Shown here: piece after piece, positions 1 through 8,649 of the stretch
Layout of the letters: every line of letters begins with the position of its first letter
Position numbering within the stretch: position 1 is the first letter of the stretch
Assembly (NCBI RefSeq): GCF_003987565.1
Contig: NZ_NGJY01000002.1
Location: forward strand, 682,001 to 746,000
Direction: 5' to 3'
DNA length: 64,000 nucleotides
Source: Vagococcus fessus
GTDB taxonomy: Bacteria > Bacillota > Bacilli > Lactobacillales > Vagococcaceae
The notes under the pieces: model-generated
Database searches by the model: none
What the model was told of the DNA's origin: nothing
What the model saw: only the letters and a program-made list of their open reading frames with translations
Position numbers and translations under genes: made by a program

Positions 1-1493
1 ACACTAAGGTCATCCCCATATAATAACTCACTTGTTCGATGCTTATCATTTTTAGCTAATCCTGCTACCGGAACTGAAACGCCTAGTTGATTTTCTAGCA
101 CATCTTTTGCAATATCTACCTGCCCTTTTCCTCCATCAATTACAATTAAATCAGGAAATGGTAACTCCTCTTTTAATACTCGTGAATAGCGTCGGTAAAT
201 CACTTCACGCATAGAGGCGTAATCATCTGGTCCAGTTACCGTCTTAATTTTATATTTACGATACGCACTTTTTAAAGGCTTACCATCCACAAATACGACC
301 ATTGCAGAAACAGGGTTTGTTCCCATTATATTCGAGTTATCAAACGCTTCAATTCTGCGAAGATTAGGAATATTGAGTATTTCTCCCAACCGTTCCACAG
401 CACCACATGTTCTTTCTTGCTTCCTTAACGTTAAATCAAACTTCTCTTTTAAAGCAACTTCAGCATTTTTAGAAGCCAACTCTACCAATTTTTTCTTATC
501 ACCACGTTGCGGTTGGAAAACAGAAGAATCTAAAAGCAACTCTGCACTTTCCTTATCAACACCTTGAGGAATGAAAACTTCCTTCGGCGCGATGTGTGAA
601 CTTTCTTGATAAAACTGCCACATATAGGTTAAAAAGTCTTCTTCTGCCTCTCCATAAAACGGGAATAACGAAACATCTCGTTCAATAATTTTACCTTGTC
701 TTACAAAGAAAACCTGAACACACATCCACCCTTTGTCAACTGAATAACCAAAAATATCACGGTTAACAAAGTCTGTTTGTGTCATCTTTTGTGGCATCAT
801 TACAGTATCAATCGCACTCAATTGATCCCTATACTCTGCTGCTTTTTCAAAATCAAGTTTTTCTGAAGCCTCTAACATTTTACGTTTTAACTCTTTTTGA
901 ATCCCTTGAAAATTACCATTTAAAAAACTTTTAATTTCTTCAACCATCTCAACATAAACATCTGGCGAGACATCAAAAACACTTGGACATAAACACTGCC
1001 CCAAATGATAATACAAACACGGTTTTTTAGAATTTAAACTACATTTTCTAAGAGGATAAAGTCGATCTAATAATTTTTTAGTCTCATTCGCCGCTTTAGA
1101 GTCAGGATACGGACCAAAATAAAGAGCTTTATCTTTTTTGATTTGTCTTACTATCATCAAGCGAGGGTATTTTTCATTTGTAATTTTTATAAAAGGGTAG
1201 CTTTTATCGTCCTTTAGTAAAATATTATAACGTGGCTGATTTTTTTGAATTAAGTTAATCTCTAGCAATAAAGCTTCTTTGTTAGATTCCGTTACAATGT
1301 ATTCAAAATCATCTATCTCACTAACCAATTTTTCAGTTTTAGTATTGTGGCTCCCAGTAAAATATGACCGTACTCTATTTTTTAAGACTTTAGCTTTCCC
1401 AACATAAATAATAGTCCCTTCGCTATTTTTCATTAAATAACATCCAGGATTATCTGGTAGAATAGCGAGTTTAGCTTTTATTTTTTCATTCAT
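1..1493 (-). CDS. uvrC: UvrABC excinuclease subunit C, 3' end cut by window edge
   Basis: UvrC makes both incisions beside a bulky DNA lesion in nucleotide excision repair, acting with UvrA and UvrB. About 497 residues are present. The N-terminus shows a GIY-YIG nuclease pattern (GCY, then IIYVGK, residues about 16-33). A four-cysteine stretch ([17 protein letters not shown], then LC) follows near residue 155. A UVR-type UvrB-binding helix starts near residue 200 ([20 protein letters not shown]). The C-terminal half begins with the EAFDNSN motif of the RNase H-like nuclease, and IDGGKGQ is present. The HhH end lies outside the window. The chosen ATG starts [13 protein letters not shown] and overlaps the end of the upstream XRE gene by 8 bases, suggesting cotranscription. 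Confidence 0.95.
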   Translation of the reverse strand, partial: MNEKIKAKLAILPDNPGCYLMKNSEGTIIYVGKAKVLKNRVRSYFTGSHNTKTEKLVSEIDDFEYIVTESNKEALLLEINLIQKNQPRYNILLKDDKSYPFIKITNEKYPRLMIVRQIKKDKALYFGPYPDSKAANETKKLLDRLYPLRKCSLNSKKPCLYYHLGQCLCPSVFDVSPDVYVEMVEEIKSFLNGNFQGIQKELKRKMLEASEKLDFEKAAEYRDQLSAIDTVMMPQKMTQTDFVNRDIFGYSVDKGWMCVQVFFVRQGKIIERDVSLFPFYGEAEEDFLTYMWQFYQESSHIAPKEVFIPQGVDKESAELLLDSSVFQPQRGDKKKLVELASKNAEVALKEKFDLTLRKQERTCGAVERLGEILNIPNLRRIEAFDNSNIMGTNPVSAMVVFVDGKPLKSAYRKYKIKTVTGPDDYASMREVIYRRYSRVLKEELPFPDLIVIDGGKGQVDIAKDVLENQLGVSVPVAGLAKNDKHRTSELLYGDDLS

Positions 1494-1683
1494 TCTTCTC
1501 GCTCCCTTCATTATTAAAGACATCTAATAACTCTACCTCAAAGATTTCTGAGATTTCAAAAGCCAATTTTAAGGATAAAGAATATTTACCTTTTTCAATA
1601 GAAGAAATAGTTTGCCTCGTCACTCCAAGTTTTTTAGCTAAATCTTGCTGCGTCCAATTACGTTCAGCTCGCAATACTTTCAT
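1486..1683 (-). CDS. Small XRE-family (Cro/CI) helix-turn-helix regulator
   Basis: This 65-residue protein is almost entirely one HTH_3 domain. The helix-turn-helix is [21 protein letters not shown] (residues about 12-32), followed by the [24 protein letters not shown] segment typical of stand-alone YgzD-like repressors. There is no effector or membrane domain. It is the first gene before uvrC and overlaps it by 8 bases. It diverges from the prepilin peptidase gene across an AT-rich gap holding an inverted repeat, which is a natural place for autoregulation. No strong Shine-Dalgarno precedes the ATG; an ATT start a few codons upstream (giving an IITNR extension) cannot be excluded. The target genes are unknown. 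Confidence 0.8.
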   Translation of the reverse strand: MKVLRAERNWTQQDLAKKLGVTRQTISSIEKGKYSLSLKLAFEISEIFEVELLDVFNNEGSEKNE

Positions 1684-1737
1684 TCTATTTGTAATAATCT
1701 TCTACACACCCTTTCCACCTCTCAAATGTAACATTAT

Positions 1738-1775
1738 ACAGACTAAATGTAAATTTTTTTTAACATTCAGTCTGT
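1738..1775. promoter_or_regulatory. Inverted repeat, candidate operator between XRE gene and comC
   Basis: Two 13-base arms at 1738-1750 (ACAGACTAAATGT) and 1763-1775 (ACATTCAGTCTGT) are inverted repeats with one mismatch, separated by 12 AT-rich bases. They lie in the 114-bp gap between divergent genes. A binding site for the adjacent XRE protein is an inference from position and symmetry. Confidence 0.5.
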
Positions 1776-1797
1776 TATTTATTTTATTTTATTTTTA

Positions 1798-2541
1798 TTG
1801 CGTATATTTAAGAAAAGCATTAGTGAAAGGATGATTATTATTATAGTAGTTATTATTTTAGTCGGGAGTTGTTTAGGCTCTTTTTTTACAGTTATTGCAG
1901 AACGAGTCCCAATTGGTATATCTCTAATATCACCACCATCTCATTGTCCCAAATGTAAAACCAAACTAAAACCACTAGACTTAATTCCCATATTTTCTTA
2001 TCTTTTTTTAAAAGGGAGGTGTCGTTACTGTCAAACCAAAATATCTTCAATTTCAACAATTATTGAATTCTTACTGCCTCTTTTACTTTTACTTCTTTAT
2101 TATACAAATCATTTAAACATTGTTTATTTACCTGAGATTATTATAATATTGACGTCAATCATACTCAGCTTAACTGATATATTTTATCTTGAACTTTCTC
2201 CATCTATTTTCTTAACAGGATACAGCTTTAGTTTCGTAATAAATTATTTATTTTATCAACCCGTTCACATTTATTTCATTAATTCCTTACTATTATATTT
2301 CATGTTTTCAGCTCTATCTTACTTATCAACATCAAAAATTGGTCTAGGTGATGTTAAACTGATTTGTTTTCTGTCCCTCACACTAAATATAGATAACTTA
2401 GTTCGCCTCTTACTCTATGCAACATCGTCCGCACTACTATACATTCTCTATTTATATATTAAAACTATTCCTATAAAAAATAAAAAAATTCCTTTTATCC
2501 CTTTTTTGACATTAGGCTATATTATCCTTTTTTTACAATAA
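1798..2541 (+). CDS. comC: Prepilin peptidase (A24 family, ComC-like)
   Basis: This is a membrane aspartic peptidase that cleaves and N-methylates type IV pilin-like precursors such as the competence pseudopilins. The N-terminal GSCLGSFFTVIAERVP segment is typical of the family. A CPKC...CRYC cysteine cluster lies at about residues 50-80. Both catalytic aspartates are visible, in SLTDIFY and in the GxGD motif GLGDVKL. Several hydrophobic segments follow. The listed start is a TTG without a good ribosome site; the ATG at 1831 (MIIIIVVIILVGSCLGSF) matches usual family N-termini and is a serious alternative. No comG pilin genes are in this window. It converges on the NlpC/P60 gene and shares a terminator with it. 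Confidence 0.85.
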   Translation: MRIFKKSISERMIIIIVVIILVGSCLGSFFTVIAERVPIGISLISPPSHCPKCKTKLKPLDLIPIFSYLFLKGRCRYCQTKISSISTIIEFLLPLLLLLLYYTNHLNIVYLPEIIIILTSIILSLTDIFYLELSPSIFLTGYSFSFVINYLFYQPVHIYFINSLLLYFMFSALSYLSTSKIGLGDVKLICFLSLTLNIDNLVRLLLYATSSALLYILYLYIKTIPIKNKKIPFIPFLTLGYIILFLQ

Positions 2542-2543
2542 AA

Positions 2544-2569
2544 AAAGCAATCTCATGTGAGATTGCTTT
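2544..2569. terminator. Bidirectional terminator between comC and the NlpC/P60 gene
   Basis: A perfect hairpin (stem AAAGCAATCTCA, loop TG, then its complement) sits between two convergent genes. A/T-rich flanks provide T-rich tails on both strands. Confidence 0.8.
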
Positions 2570-2580
2570 AAAATTTTATA

Positions 2581-4251
2581 TTATAGTACTCGTACTGCAA
2601 AATCTGGTGTGAACCATTGAACTGATCCAGTGATAACACCTTCGTTAGGGTTAGCAGCGTGAACATAATTTCCGCCACCTGTTGAAATTGCTACATGGTA
2701 CGTACCACCATGTCCTCCCCAGAATAATAAATCTCCTGGTTGTGCTTGTGACACAGCAATTTGTGTTCCAGCACTTTCTTGAGGTACAGTGTATCCACCA
2801 ATTTCTCTACCTGTAACTTGACGATAAACATATGCTGTGAATCCTGAACAGTCAAAAGCTTCTGGGCCTTTAGCTCCCCATACATAAGGTTTACCTAAAT
2901 GTTTCATAGCTTCAGCAACAATAGCGCTACCTGATGGGTTTGCTACTGGCGGTGCTGGTGGTGTTGGTTTTTGTTCTGGCTCTGGAGTCGGCTCTGGTTT
3001 TGGTGCTGGCTCTGGAGTTGGTGCTGGTTCCGGCGTTGGTGCTGGTTCCGGCGTTGGAGCTGGTTCCGGTGTCGGCGTTGGTTCCGGCGTCGGAGCTGGT
3101 TCCGGTGTTACTTCTGGAACAACTGGAGCTGTTTCTGAAGGTAATGTTACTTCTGGAACAACTGGTGTTGTTTCTGAAGGTAATGTTTCCTCAGTTACTG
3201 TTGGTTCCGTACCAATTGTACCTTCTGTTTGAGCTTCTGTTTGAGCTTCTGTTTGAGCTTCTGTTTGAGCTTCTGTTTGAGCTTCTGTTTGAGCTTCTGT
3301 TTGTGTTTGTGACTCTTCAGATACAACGTTTGAATCCGAAACTCCTGTTGTTGCAGTTTCAGTTTCTTCAGTGGTTGTTTGAACTGGGTTAGTTGTACTA
3401 ACAAACGCACCTGATTCATTCGTTAAGTTTTGAACGCCTGAAATTTCATTTAATGCTTTTTCTGTTTGTGCTTTAGCAATTTGTTCTTTTTGAGCTTGAG
3501 CAATTGCTTCTGCTTGAGCGATTTCTTTTGCTTTAGCTTCTGCAGCTTCACGTAATGCAACTTGACGAGCACGTTCTGCTTCTGCTTCTGCTTTAGCTTT
3601 TAAAAATCCAGTTTTTTTGTTTTCTTCAGTTGATTTTTCAGCTGAGATTTCATTAACTAATGACTCTTGTTGTAACTCTTGATCTAAAAGTTCGCCTTTT
3701 TTAACTTCTAAAGCTACTGCATTTTGATTTAATTCTTCTGATTTTTCTTTTGTTTCAGCTTGTTTTACTTCAACAGCTTTTTTATCTTCTTCTTGTTGTT
3801 TCATTAAATCATTGCTTGCATTAACTAATTTTGTAGTTGCTGCTAAACGAGTAATTGCTAATGAAATTGAATCAGAATTTAAAACAGCATCTAAGAAATT
3901 TGATGATTTTCCGTCTACTTGAACTGAACGAGCCTGCTCTTTAATAGTAGCATCACGTTTATCAATACGAGAATCTAATTCTTTAATTTCTGAAGCTAAT
4001 TTTGAGATTTTTTCAGCAATTTGATCTTGCTCAGATTGTAATTCAGCTGCTTCAGCTTTAATATTATCAATATTTGATCTTACCGCCACTAATTGAGAAC
4101 TTGCTTGAGCCTCTTTTGAATTTAACTCTTTAATTTTATTATTTGACTCTTTAATTTGTGAATCTAATTCATCTGCTAACGCCGCCGATGGAGCTACTGC
4201 ACCTAAAACGATTGAACTTAGCATTAACATTGATATAATACGCTTTTTCAC
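2581..4251 (-). CDS. Secreted NlpC/P60 peptidoglycan endopeptidase, SagA/PcsB-like
   Basis: This 556-residue secreted hydrolase probably cuts stem peptides of peptidoglycan during division or wall turnover. A signal peptide ends near residue 26 (AALA, DELD). A long coiled coil fills residues about 27-260. A variable linker then carries six QTEA repeats and a PTPEPAP array. The NlpC/P60 domain occupies residues about 440-556, with catalytic Cys468 in DCSGF, His519 in YHVAIS and His531 in VHAANP. The architecture matches the SagA/p54/PcsB group of enterococci and streptococci. Translation starts at GTG after a strong GGAGGAA. It is monocistronic: a terminator follows, and an AT-rich gap with a possible WalR box precedes it. 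WalRK control is known for this family but is inferred here. Confidence 0.9.
   Translation of the reverse strand: MKKRIISMLMLSSIVLGAVAPSAALADELDSQIKESNNKIKELNSKEAQASSQLVAVRSNIDNIKAEAAELQSEQDQIAEKISKLASEIKELDSRIDKRDATIKEQARSVQVDGKSSNFLDAVLNSDSISLAITRLAATTKLVNASNDLMKQQEEDKKAVEVKQAETKEKSEELNQNAVALEVKKGELLDQELQQESLVNEISAEKSTEENKKTGFLKAKAEAEAERARQVALREAAEAKAKEIAQAEAIAQAQKEQIAKAQTEKALNEISGVQNLTNESGAFVSTTNPVQTTTEETETATTGVSDSNVVSEESQTQTEAQTEAQTEAQTEAQTEAQTEAQTEGTIGTEPTVTEETLPSETTPVVPEVTLPSETAPVVPEVTPEPAPTPEPTPTPEPAPTPEPAPTPEPAPTPEPAPKPEPTPEPEQKPTPPAPPVANPSGSAIVAEAMKHLGKPYVWGAKGPEAFDCSGFTAYVYRQVTGREIGGYTVPQESAGTQIAVSQAQPGDLLFWGGHGGTYHVAISTGGGNYVHAANPNEGVITGSVQWFTPDFAVRVL
2976..3109. repeat. Coding Pro-Thr-Glu-rich imperfect tandem repeat
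   Basis: Imperfect repeats of about 18 bases (GGTGCTGGTTCCGGCGTT type on the plus strand) encode an APTPEP-type linker in the NlpC/P60 protein. The segment probably spans or tethers to the wall. Edges are approximate. Confidence 0.75.
3231..3302. repeat. Six exact 12-bp tandem repeats coding for QTEA
   Basis: GAGCTTCTGTTT is repeated six times without a mismatch, with partial copies at both ends. It encodes the QTEA repeat of the NlpC/P60 protein. Because the unit is four codons, copy-number change keeps the reading frame, so strain-to-strain length variation is likely. Confidence 0.9.
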
Positions 4252-4320
4252 GTTGTATTCCTCCGTGTACTTTATTTTAAACTAATTGGTTAATTTCTAC
4301 TTTTCCTAATCAACATCTGA

Positions 4321-4364
4321 ATTGTATCATAGGAAGATGTCAGTGAGATAATAGCTATGTTACA
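4321..4364 (-). promoter_or_regulatory. Candidate promoter with WalR-like box upstream of the NlpC/P60 gene
   Basis: On the minus strand a -10-like TACAAT (4321-4326) follows TGTAAC-ATAGC-TATTAT (4348-4364). The WalR consensus is TGTWAH-N5-TGTWAH, so the second half differs at one base. No convincing -35 is seen, which fits an activated promoter. This is an inference. Confidence 0.35.
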
Positions 4365-4384
4365 AAAATGTTTCAAAGTAACAT

Positions 4385-4918
4385 TTAATCATGACTTCTC
4401 TTTTCAATTAATTTATTAAGTGGATAACTGAATAATATACATATAGCAATGTTCATAATCAGTGTTGGCCCTATATTATTTGTTATAAATTTTTGAAAAG
4501 CCGGATTTGTTAATTTGAATATCACTTGTAATAAATAAGCTGTCCCATCCATTACTGTTATAAATACAACTAGACTCATTAACAATGTAAATATTGTTGG
4601 TTTTACATATTTAAATACTACGTATATAAAAAGTACAGTCAAAGGTAATACGACAATATTGATACCTATGATGTTATAGTAATGCCAATCAAAAATGGCA
4701 CCTAATACCAAACTCACTATCATCACGTAACGTTTATCAAAATATAAACTTGAAATAATTAAGCCGATTAAAAACAAATGACTATTAAAGTAAATTGTAT
4801 TGTCAGTAACATGACGCAACATGTTGCTCAATTGACCATCAAACAACATTAAAAATAATAAAATAAAAGGGACTAGTAACTTCATTACGCTGTTCGTAAA
4901 TATCTTATTCATTTTCAT
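4385..4918 (-). CDS. mreD: Rod shape-determining protein MreD
   Basis: MreD is a small polytopic membrane protein of the elongation machinery. About 177 hydrophobic residues form five or six membrane segments (LLVPFILLFLMLF, HLFLIGLIISSLYF and others), the usual length for Gram-positive MreD. It directly follows mreC and overlaps its 3' end, the standard mreC-mreD order. Several in-frame starts exist (TTG 4927, GTG 4921, ATG 4918, ATG 4912). I chose 4918 because it is an ATG a short distance from a weak GAGAGTG. No mreB lies beside it. Confidence 0.85.
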   Translation of the reverse strand: MKMNKIFTNSVMKLLVPFILLFLMLFDGQLSNMLRHVTDNTIYFNSHLFLIGLIISSLYFDKRYVMIVSLVLGAIFDWHYYNIIGINIVVLPLTVLFIYVVFKYVKPTIFTLLMSLVVFITVMDGTAYLLQVIFKLTNPAFQKFITNNIGPTLIMNIAICILFSYPLNKLIEKRSHD

Positions 4919-5774
4919 CACTCTCAACTAATCGTTTAATTACAGTTACAACTGACATATCATACATAGAAGAATTGGCTTTGATATAAACTTCTTTATC
5001 TAGTCCAAAACCACTTTCTTTAATTTTAACAACTTCACCAACTGGCAATCCACGTGGTGAGCCCCCACCTAAACCGGATGTTGACACTTTATCGCCTTCT
5101 TTAATACCTGATAAAGAGGTCAATTGTTTAACCACAAATACATTATCTTTTTCTGAGTAATCAGATAATACACCATACGCAGCTTCTTTTCCTTCTGGTG
5201 TAATCATAACCGGAAAGTGATTGGCATTTTGATTAGTTGATGTTAGTAATTCAACCTTTGATGACATTGCATTAGCCACAATAACACGGCCCACTAAACC
5301 ACCTTCACCAATGACTGGCATTCCTGTTTCGATTCCGACATTCGCGCCTCGATCTATAACTAAAATATTTTGCCAAGTATCAGGTGAACGACTGATAACA
5401 TTCGCTGTTAATTTGTCATAATTAGTTAAAGAATCATCCATGCCGAGTTGTTTTTTCAACTCTGCATTTTCTTTTTTATAACTTTCATTTTCACTCTCTA
5501 GTACCTCGTATTGATCAATACGTTTTTTTAAGCGATCATTTTCATTATAGGTGGTAAATAAGTTACCAATAGATGAAATCCCACCTTGTATTGCTCTTAC
5601 AGGAAATGAAATCGCTCGGTCTATCAAACCAACACTATCATCTACTGTCGATCCTACAACACTTGCATTTTTAGACTCATTTCGTTTAGCCACCGTAAAA
5701 CTTACTAAGAATACGACAACTACCATTACTATTATGGCGATTATTATGTTTTTACTGGAATTATTTTTTTTCAC
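4905..5774 (-). CDS. mreC: Rod shape-determining protein MreC
   Basis: MreC is a bitopic membrane protein that organises the peptidoglycan elongation complex. One N-terminal membrane helix lies at residues about 10-30 (IIIAIIVMVVVVFLVSFTV). It is followed by a coiled coil (DRLKKRIDQYEVLESENESYKKENAELKKQL) and the beta-rich extracytoplasmic domain with the ISRSPDTWQNILVIDRG segment typical of the family. Length (289) is normal. It starts at GTG behind GAGGTG. The adhE terminator upstream makes mreCD a separate transcription unit. Confidence 0.92.
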   Translation of the reverse strand: MKKNNSSKNIIIAIIVMVVVVFLVSFTVAKRNESKNASVVGSTVDDSVGLIDRAISFPVRAIQGGISSIGNLFTTYNENDRLKKRIDQYEVLESENESYKKENAELKKQLGMDDSLTNYDKLTANVISRSPDTWQNILVIDRGANVGIETGMPVIGEGGLVGRVIVANAMSSKVELLTSTNQNANHFPVMITPEGKEAAYGVLSDYSEKDNVFVVKQLTSLSGIKEGDKVSTSGLGGGSPRGLPVGEVVKIKESGFGLDKEVYIKANSSMYDMSVVTVIKRLVESDENE

Positions 5775-5868
5775 TTAAACACCTCAAATCCCTTTCTTAC
5801 AATCTTTTGACACCTGTTCACTATTTTAACACTATTCATTTGTTTTTTCTATCTAAAGAATTACGCAC

Positions 5869-5903
5869 AAAAAGAAGTCCACTTATAGCAGACTTCTTTT
5901 TTT
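5869..5903 (-). terminator. Terminator of adhE
   Basis: A hairpin with arms GAAGTC/GACTTC extended by A/T pairs, followed on the minus strand by a T-run, lies 16 bases after the adhE stop and before mreC. Confidence 0.85.
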
Positions 5904-5919
5904 CGATCCTTTTATTTAC

Positions 5920-8502
5920 TTATTTTCCATTGTAAGCTTGGATGATAATTTCTTTCAATTCGCTAATTAAAGGTTCTTTTGGATTAGCTGTCGTACATTG
6001 GTCTTCATAAGCTAACTCGGCCAAACGGTCTACTGTCTTGTCCAATGTTTCTTTCGTTAATCCCTGTGACTTAAAGCTCATATCGATCCCTACACTCTTA
6101 CCTAAATCAGCAACAGCTTTAGCAAGAGATTCTACTAATTCTTCTGTTGTGTCACCTTTCATTCCCATAAATCTTGCAATATCAGCATAGTCTTGGTCTG
6201 CACGGAAGTAATCGTATTTAGGGAACATTGCATGTTTCGATGGGTCTTTCGCGTTATAACGAATGACGTGTGGTAATAAAATTGCATTGGTACGTCCGTG
6301 CGGGATATGGTATTCTCCCCCACATTTGTGAGCGATTGAGTGACAAATTCCTAAAAAGGCGTTAGCAAAAGCCATCCCAGCGAGAGCTGAAGCATTATGC
6401 ATTTTCTCACGGTTGTCTTCATTTGGATTATCACAAGACTCTTGTAAGTTTTCGAATACTAATTTAATCGCTTGTAAACTTAAACCACGAGTATAATCTG
6501 ATGCCATAACAGAAACGTATGACTCAATCGCATGTGTTAGGACATCCATTCCAGTATCCGCTGTTACAGAACGAGGAACTGATAAAACAAATTGTGGGTC
6601 AATAATCGCTACATCTGGTGTAAGTGCGTAATCTGCTAATGGGTATTTAACGCCTGTTTCGCTATCTGTAATAACTGCGAATGGTGTTACTTCTGAACCT
6701 GTTCCTGATGTCGTGGGGATACAAACAAATTTAGCTTTTTCAGCTGTTGGTATTTTGTACGCACGTTTACGAATATCTAAGAACTTTTGTTTCGCTCCAA
6801 AGAATTCTGTATCTGGATGTTCAAAGAATAACCACATTCCTTTCGCAGCATCCATCGCTGACCCTCCACCTAAAGCAATAACGGTATCCGGTTGGAAGGC
6901 AACCATTCTTTCTGTTCCTTTGTAAACTGTATTACTTGATGGGTCTGGCTCAACATCTGAGAAGACTTCAATTTGAACCTTGTTATGACGGCGACGTAAT
7001 GTTTCCATCACACGGTCTGCATAGCCTAGTTTAACCATTCCTTCATCACACACTAAGAAGACACGTTCTACATCAGCCATTTCTTCTAAATAATTTAAAG
7101 AATTTTTTTCAAAGTAAATTTTAGATGGAAGTTTGAACCATTGCATATTATTTCTCCGTTTCGCGATAGTTTTGATATTGATTAGGTTAATAGATGACAC
7201 ATTTTTAGACACTGAATTTTTTCCGTAAGACCCGCAACCTAGTGTTAATGATGGAATCATTTCATTATAAATATCACCAATACCACCTTCTGATGCTGGA
7301 CTATTCACCAAAATACGACATGCTTTCATTTTCATACCAAATTTAGTTTGTAAGTCTTCATCTTCTGAATGAATAACGGCTGTATGTCCTAAACCAAATT
7401 CTTGCATTTTTGCACATAACTCAAAAGCGTGTTTTTGATCAGTCGCGTTAATCATCGCTAGGACTGGTGATAATTTTTCTAGTGACAATGGATATTCAAG
7501 TCCTGCACCTTCTAATTCAGCAACTAAAATTTTAGTCCCTTTAGGAACAGTAATCCCTGCTAATTTAGCAATCGCTTCTGCTGAGTTCCCTACAATTGCT
7601 GGGTTAACTGCTGTTTTCGCTTCATTCATCACAGTCGCTTCCAACTTAGATAACTCTGATGCTTTAACAAAATAAACTTGATGCGCTTGGAATTCTTTTT
7701 TGACTGCGTCATAAATTTCTTTGTCTACGATAACCCCTTGTTCTGATGCACAAATCATTCCGTTATCAAATGATTTAGATACAATCACGTCATTAACCGC
7801 ACGTTTAATTTTTGCTGTTTTTTCAATATAGGCTGGTGTGTTACCAGGCCCTACACCTAAAGCTGGTTTCCCAGTTGAATAAGCTGATTTCACCATACCT
7901 GAACCACCTGTCGCTAAGACAATTGCAACACCTAGATGATTCATCAAACCACTTGTTGCTTCTAAAGATGGATGCTCTATCCATTGAATACAATCCTCTG
8001 GAGCTCCCGCTGCTACAGCCGCATCTCTAACAATTCGCGCCGCTTCTGCTGAACATTTTTGAGCACTTGGGTGGAAAGCAAATACGATTGGGTTACGTGT
8101 TTTAATTGAAATCATCGCTTTAAATATAGTCGTTGATGTTGGGTTTGTTGTAGGTGTTACCCCGCAAACCACTCCGATAGGCGCTGCAATTTCTACCAAA
8201 CCTTTTTGTTTATCTTCATTAATTACGCCCACAGTTTTATCATTTTTGATGCTATTCCAAATTGATTCCGATGCGTACATATTTTTAATTGCTTTATCTT
8301 CATATATTCCACGACCAGTTTCTTCGATTGCCATTTTAGCAAGTGGCATATGAGCATCAAGTGCTGCCATCGCCATTTGGTGAACAATATGGTCTACTTT
8401 TTCTTGGTTAAAATCTTCCATTGCGTCAAGAGCCTTGTTTCCTTTAAGTACTAATTCATCGATCATTTTTTCTACATTTACAGTTTCTTTTTTAGTTGCC
8501 AT
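5920..8502 (-). CDS. adhE: Bifunctional acetaldehyde-CoA/alcohol dehydrogenase
   Basis: AdhE converts acetyl-CoA to acetaldehyde and then ethanol, using two NADH, and regenerates NAD in fermenting cells. The 860 residues hold an N-terminal CoA-dependent aldehyde dehydrogenase (catalytic Cys251 in NGMICASEQ) and a C-terminal iron-dependent alcohol dehydrogenase from about residue 455 (GGGSAMDAAK cofactor loop; HSIAHKCGG and PHGRTNAILLPH with metal-ligand histidines). Full family length; such proteins assemble into spirosomes. The ATG follows a strong GGAGGG. Two Rex-like boxes flank the promoter, which suggests repression when NADH/NAD is low. It forms its own unit between comN-like and mreC. 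Confidence 0.97.
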   Translation of the reverse strand: MATKKETVNVEKMIDELVLKGNKALDAMEDFNQEKVDHIVHQMAMAALDAHMPLAKMAIEETGRGIYEDKAIKNMYASESIWNSIKNDKTVGVINEDKQKGLVEIAAPIGVVCGVTPTTNPTSTTIFKAMISIKTRNPIVFAFHPSAQKCSAEAARIVRDAAVAAGAPEDCIQWIEHPSLEATSGLMNHLGVAIVLATGGSGMVKSAYSTGKPALGVGPGNTPAYIEKTAKIKRAVNDVIVSKSFDNGMICASEQGVIVDKEIYDAVKKEFQAHQVYFVKASELSKLEATVMNEAKTAVNPAIVGNSAEAIAKLAGITVPKGTKILVAELEGAGLEYPLSLEKLSPVLAMINATDQKHAFELCAKMQEFGLGHTAVIHSEDEDLQTKFGMKMKACRILVNSPASEGGIGDIYNEMIPSLTLGCGSYGKNSVSKNVSSINLINIKTIAKRRNNMQWFKLPSKIYFEKNSLNYLEEMADVERVFLVCDEGMVKLGYADRVMETLRRRHNKVQIEVFSDVEPDPSSNTVYKGTERMVAFQPDTVIALGGGSAMDAAKGMWLFFEHPDTEFFGAKQKFLDIRKRAYKIPTAEKAKFVCIPTTSGTGSEVTPFAVITDSETGVKYPLADYALTPDVAIIDPQFVLSVPRSVTADTGMDVLTHAIESYVSVMASDYTRGLSLQAIKLVFENLQESCDNPNEDNREKMHNASALAGMAFANAFLGICHSIAHKCGGEYHIPHGRTNAILLPHVIRYNAKDPSKHAMFPKYDYFRADQDYADIARFMGMKGDTTEELVESLAKAVADLGKSVGIDMSFKSQGLTKETLDKTVDRLAELAYEDQCTTANPKEPLISELKEIIIQAYNGK

Positions 8503-8529
8503 GTATGTATCCCTCCATGAAATTTTCGT

Positions 8530-8547
8530 TTGTTACTCTTTTCACAA
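8530..8547. promoter_or_regulatory. Rex-like box downstream of the adhE -10
   Basis: TTGTTACTCTTTTCACAA compared with the Rex consensus TTGTGAA-N4-TTCACAA: the right half is perfect and the left half has two mismatches. It lies just downstream of the adhE -10, where binding would block initiation. Confidence 0.6.
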
Positions 8548-8549
8548 TC

Positions 8550-8578
8550 ATCATACTACACGCAAATTAAAAAGTAAA
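8550..8578 (-). promoter_or_regulatory. adhE promoter
   Basis: On the minus strand, TTTACT (8573-8578), a 17-base spacer and TATGAT (8550-8555) form a sigma-A-type promoter about 50 bases before the adhE start, between two Rex-like boxes. Confidence 0.65.
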
Positions 8579-8585
8579 CATTTAA

Positions 8586-8603
8586 TTGTGATTTTTTTCA
8601 CAT
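8586..8603. promoter_or_regulatory. Rex-like box upstream of the adhE -35
   Basis: TTGTGATTTTTTTCACAT matches TTGTGAA-N4-TTCACAA at 12 of 14 defined positions. Rex is the NADH-sensing repressor known to control adhE in Firmicutes. Confidence 0.7.
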
Positions 8604-8616
8604 TAGTTCTGAAAAT

Positions 8617-8649
8617 AAAAAAGAACACCTGTGGATAAGTGTCCTTTTA
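8617..8649 (-). terminator. Terminator of the comN-like gene, with a DnaA box
   Basis: Arms AAGGACAC/GTGTTCTT (one G-T pair) with a T-run on the minus strand overlap the stop codon of the comN-like gene. The loop side contains the consensus DnaA box TGTGGATAA at 8630-8638. Confidence 0.75.

Noticed and set aside
2976-3302. Repeat arrays resembling a CRISPR
   Set aside because: Units are 12-18 bp, contiguous, without spacers, and in frame within a secreted protein.
2934-3392. Leu/Val-rich open frame on the plus strand, opposite the NlpC/P60 gene
   Set aside because: It is the mirror of the repetitive PTPEP/QTEA coding sequence, has no ribosome site and resembles no known protein.
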